Origin: Asterella californica
Taxonomy: Eukaryota; Streptophyta; Marchantiopsida; Marchantiales; Aytoniaceae
Direction of reading: 5' to 3'
DNA length: 64,000 bases
Assembly: GCA_036924285.1 (NCBI GenBank)
Contig: JAYKYS010000010.1
Coordinates: 2,108,001-2,172,000, forward strand
Made by a program: the position numbers and the translations under genes. The notes under the pieces were generated by a model. The model worked only from the letters and a program-made list of their open reading frames with translations, did not search any database and had not been told where the DNA came from. This document shows, piece after piece, positions 61,141 through 64,000 of this stretch. Position 1 is the first letter of the stretch, and each line of letters starts with the position of its first letter.

Positions 61141-64000
61141 TAGAAGGAAGATGATCTTATGATCTTTTGTTGCAATAAGAAGAAGACTTCTTCAGAAGAC
61201 GGTTGTCTTCTGGGAAGCGTCTTCCCAGTGGTGTCTTCCGAAGACGACGGGAGACCGCCGAAGATAGCAGACGACGGAAGAGAGCGGCGGACAGCAGAAG
61301 ACGGAAGACATGCGTCTTCTCGACGACAACGACCGCGAAGGTCTAACCCTGAGATTTCCAAGTAAAGAAGTGGGTGTACCTACTCAGGTAACTCCGCGGT
61401 GGTGGGTAGGTCAGGTAGGACATCGAGTTAAGAACTCCTAAACCGAGTGAGAAGATGCACAGGAAGCGCATTAACACAAGACATTTACCTGCTTCCCGCA
61501 TCGAGCGATTTTTGACCTAGAAGATCGAACTGAAGGGGATTGAGTGGAGTAAAGGCAGCAAGGTGAAATTGAGTGAGGTCAGGATCAATTCGTAGCTAGA
61601 GTGAAGGCGAGGGCGAGTCGCTGAGGATAGGAAGTACATTGAGCTGGAGGAGTCTCCTGAAGGCACCTAGAAGCAGACAACGAACGGCAGCTGAGAAGAA
61701 ACGAGGGTGGAGGCTTGTTCGATTAAGAAGTGGCGAGACATTGGCAGCAGCAATAGCTTAGTAGGGGTCACCTTGGAGCTGGAGTCGGAGTCATAAGTGC
61801 GCAGAAGATTGAAGGAAGGCCGGGAAGAAGACAGAAGACTGTAGAGGTTCTTCCCATGTTCTCTTTCCTCCCACTGCTTCTCGCCTTTTGGTTGGTATCC
61901 CCCGCGCTTCCCCAGTTGTTTGCAGGCAACCCGATCGATCAATTCCCTCTCCACGTTTTTCCTTTGGTGACATTGGACGCGGAAGCGCTGTCCAATTTCT
62001 GTCAGACATCTTCTTGCTTCTTCCCGAGTTCAATTCGAGCTTCCCTACCCATAGTCCTCAAATTGGAGATCCTAGCTATCAATTTCCCTATCCAACCATC
62101 CCTCTACCCCCGAAACCTTGAACAGAAGACGCTTCAGAAAATCTGAACATCTTCGGAAGACGCTTCTGAGATTGGAACATCTTCAGAAGCCTGACTGTCT
62201 TCAGAAGACCGACTGTATAGAATTCGTATCAAGGGTGGATTTGCTTTGCTTTGGTATTAAGAGAGGCTTGAGACGAATCCTGAGTGGCGTGGTGAGTTGT
62301 TTTGTTATTTCGAGAAGTTGGAAGACGGGAACTAGGCATGTGCCTCCCGGTCTTCCAAGCTTCTCAAATCCACATCTTCCTAGAGAGACCAGAAGACTGG
62401 AAGGGATGGCAAAATGCGCGAGAAGACGTGAGAGTCCACTTCGGGTCTCTTCTGTCCGACCCATAGCAGCCCATTCCTTCTTCTTCCCGAACTTAGGAGA
62501 GAGTCGTGAGAAGTCTTGCTGGCCGAATCTGGAGAGAATGGTCGAGGGTCATGTCTTCCCACCGAGCAGCAAGCTTCTTCTGAGTGTGTATGAGAGGTGA
62601 GAAGTCAGAAGAACATAGTGTCAATGACTTGAGTCTATTGTGAGGATAGATTCCGCGTAGGAAGAAGAAGACATGTGAGACCAGTGAAGGGAAGCTTGAC
62701 TTCGGGAGGTCTTCTGAGAAAGACATTGAATCGGAAGCTGTCATGGGAGTCTTCCCGGAGGCCACTGTCATCGCAGGAGCCCGCGACCATCTTCTGAACA
62801 TGTTATGCACTCTACATTTCACGAATCTTGTATCTTCTGATAAGAAGTAGGATGTAATGCAAGGTGGGTTGTCTTCTTGGTAATCCATGCGAGGCCTTGC
62901 TTAGTTAGGATTGTTTGGATATAGCTCGGAAGACGAGAGCTATTTAGGAAAGTACTGTTAGAATCCCGGAAGACGGAGTAGTTGTCTTCTGGAAGACTAG
63001 TTTCGTCTTCTGAGAAGTAGAAGCTAGACTGTGGGCACTTGGGAAGGATTGAGCCTTCAGCTCACAGTAAACACGTGTGGCTTAGTGCAACAGAGTTTCT
63101 CAGTATGTCGATGCACCCGCGAGGATTGGTGTTACCAGCGGCAAAGTTGGCCGAGGCATCACCCTTCATCGAGGAGTTGGGTCTCGACTTCTTCCTATGG
63201 AACTGTAACCTTGCCGACCAGGGTCTTCTGAAGGAGGTTTGGGCAGCGTTACCGTCACGCAACCGTGTACCTGCGAAGGCAGGAGTAGCTCGTGAAAGAT
63301 CATCTTCTTGGACCGAGGATTGGTGACGCATGGTCTTTCACAAGTCAGAAGAGGAGCACCAAGGTTATTGGTACGAGAAGAAGATCTCACGCATAATGTC
63401 AGGGCAGTGGCACTTGTCTGGGAGCATCACTTGTCTCTTCCTGGAAGAAAGACAGGGGAGAAACAGATAGAAGATCGAGTCTTACCGGGAGCCAAAAAAG
63501 CGACTTCTGGCGAAGCTGTTTTTGCATCTCTTTCCCAAGAGGAAAGCACAGAAGACAAGGTATCTTGGAGATCAGGACGTAGCGTTCTTGGAAGCAGTGT
63601 GTGCCGGGGAAAGTGTCAACTGGGGGGCGTACATTCACACCTACGTGCAGACAGAGCTAGCATACTTAGGTACTCCGGCAGGAAGACATCTCACTCCATT
63701 CTTCTATTACCTGTACGTGGCCAAGGGGGATCTCATGGAAGATCAGCTGGTAAGGTATAGGCCAACAGGAAAGCGCGAGGAGAAGGAGGAGAGCTCGAGA
63801 GAAGACGACCGAGCAGCAGCAATGACTCCCTCGCCCACCCTGATGCCGCAGACAAGATCCGGTATTCATCAGAAGACGCTTCTGGTGAGGGAAGACGACT
63901 CTAGTGGGTCGGAAGACGCCACGTCTCCAAGGAAGATGGGTCCTAGAAGTGTACCTAGGAAGCCCACCTCCCTCATTCATTCGGGATCGGAGTCTGACTC
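61141..64000. mobile_element. GAAGAC-saturated, element-like region reaching the window edge
   Basis: Hand counting gives about 21 GAAGAC and 15 GTCTTC words in 2.86 kb, where about 1.4 in total would be expected by chance. Many occur as palindromic pairs such as TCTTCAGAAGAC, TCTTCCGAAGAC and TCTTCTGAGAAG. They occur on both strands and in all frames, so codon usage does not explain them. The region is GC-richer than its surroundings with an abrupt left edge near 61141. Its right part carries an interrupted retroelement-like ORF. Confidence 0.6.
63105..64000 (+). pseudogene. Interrupted retroelement-like ORF, runs off the window
   Basis: One reading frame stays coherent from ATG 63105 to the window end except for a TGA at 63324 and a TAG at 63468. 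Readable parts are SPFIEELGLDFFLWNCNLAD, LKEVWAALPSRN, then KRLLAKLFLHLFPKRKAQ and, most tellingly, LEAVCAGESVNWGAYIHTYV with GRHLTPFFYYLYVAKGDLM. After this comes a Ser/Glu/Asp-rich tail. The GExVNWG block with a following hydrophobic helix resembles the N-terminal ORF of plant retroelement-derived 'putative plant transposon' proteins. That comparison is from memory and uncertain. An intron covering the stops is possible but not evident. Confidence 0.45.

Overview
The window is nuclear DNA of a land plant. It has sparse genes, spliceosomal introns, long AT-rich spacers and several classes of transposable-element debris. Protein content (PEX7, an F-box/phloem-protein-2 gene, KIN17, an ankyrin-PGG gene, a plastid Cu-ATPase relic, a plant O-fucosyltransferase-like protein) fits any embryophyte. 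The intronless PEX7 and KIN17, the Penelope-like relic and the low-complexity retroelement-like ORF at the right edge suggest a bryophyte, perhaps a liverwort such as Marchantia. The species call is an inference only.

Layout, left to right. At 1-3.3 kb there is a broken ankyrin-repeat/PGG membrane-protein gene, frameshifted inside the PGG domain; its 3' end is duplicated as a 94-bp inverted repeat. At 3.4-7.5 kb there is AT-rich spacer with small dispersed hairpin repeats. At 7.9-8.9 kb lies an intact PEX7 gene, followed at 9.35-10.65 kb by a decayed Penelope-like retroelement in which reverse-transcriptase landmarks can still be read in order. At 13.7-15.3 kb is a three-exon F-box/PP2 gene. 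From 15.3 to 27.8 kb there are only repeats: a 72-bp tandem array, dispersed repeats, a foldback element with mirrored 30-bp-phased sites plus a second decayed copy, and short hairpins. At 28.9-30.6 kb is an intact type II membrane O-fucosyltransferase-like gene.

From 34.4 to 53.5 kb a large inverted repeat (arms about 5.0 and 3.6 kb) encloses a 10.6-kb spacer that begins with KIN17 (39.6-40.8 kb). The left arm ends only about 225 bp upstream of the KIN17 start codon. It carries a 2.07-kb Ty3/gypsy gag-protease fragment where the right arm has an unrelated 752 bp, and it also carries a tRNA-derived SINE-like insertion absent from the right arm. The spacer also holds two pieces of an HMA8/PAA2-type plastid Cu-ATPase in opposite orientations. 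From 53.5 to 61 kb there is only spacer with a SINE-like unit and repeats. From 61.1 kb to the edge the DNA is saturated with the hexamer GAAGAC on both strands (about three dozen hand-counted copies in 2.9 kb), ending in an interrupted retroelement-like ORF.

The genes are independent eukaryotic transcription units; I see no pathway cluster. All coordinates, motif matches and repeat alignments come from reading by eye. No database search was possible, so family names rest on recognised motifs.
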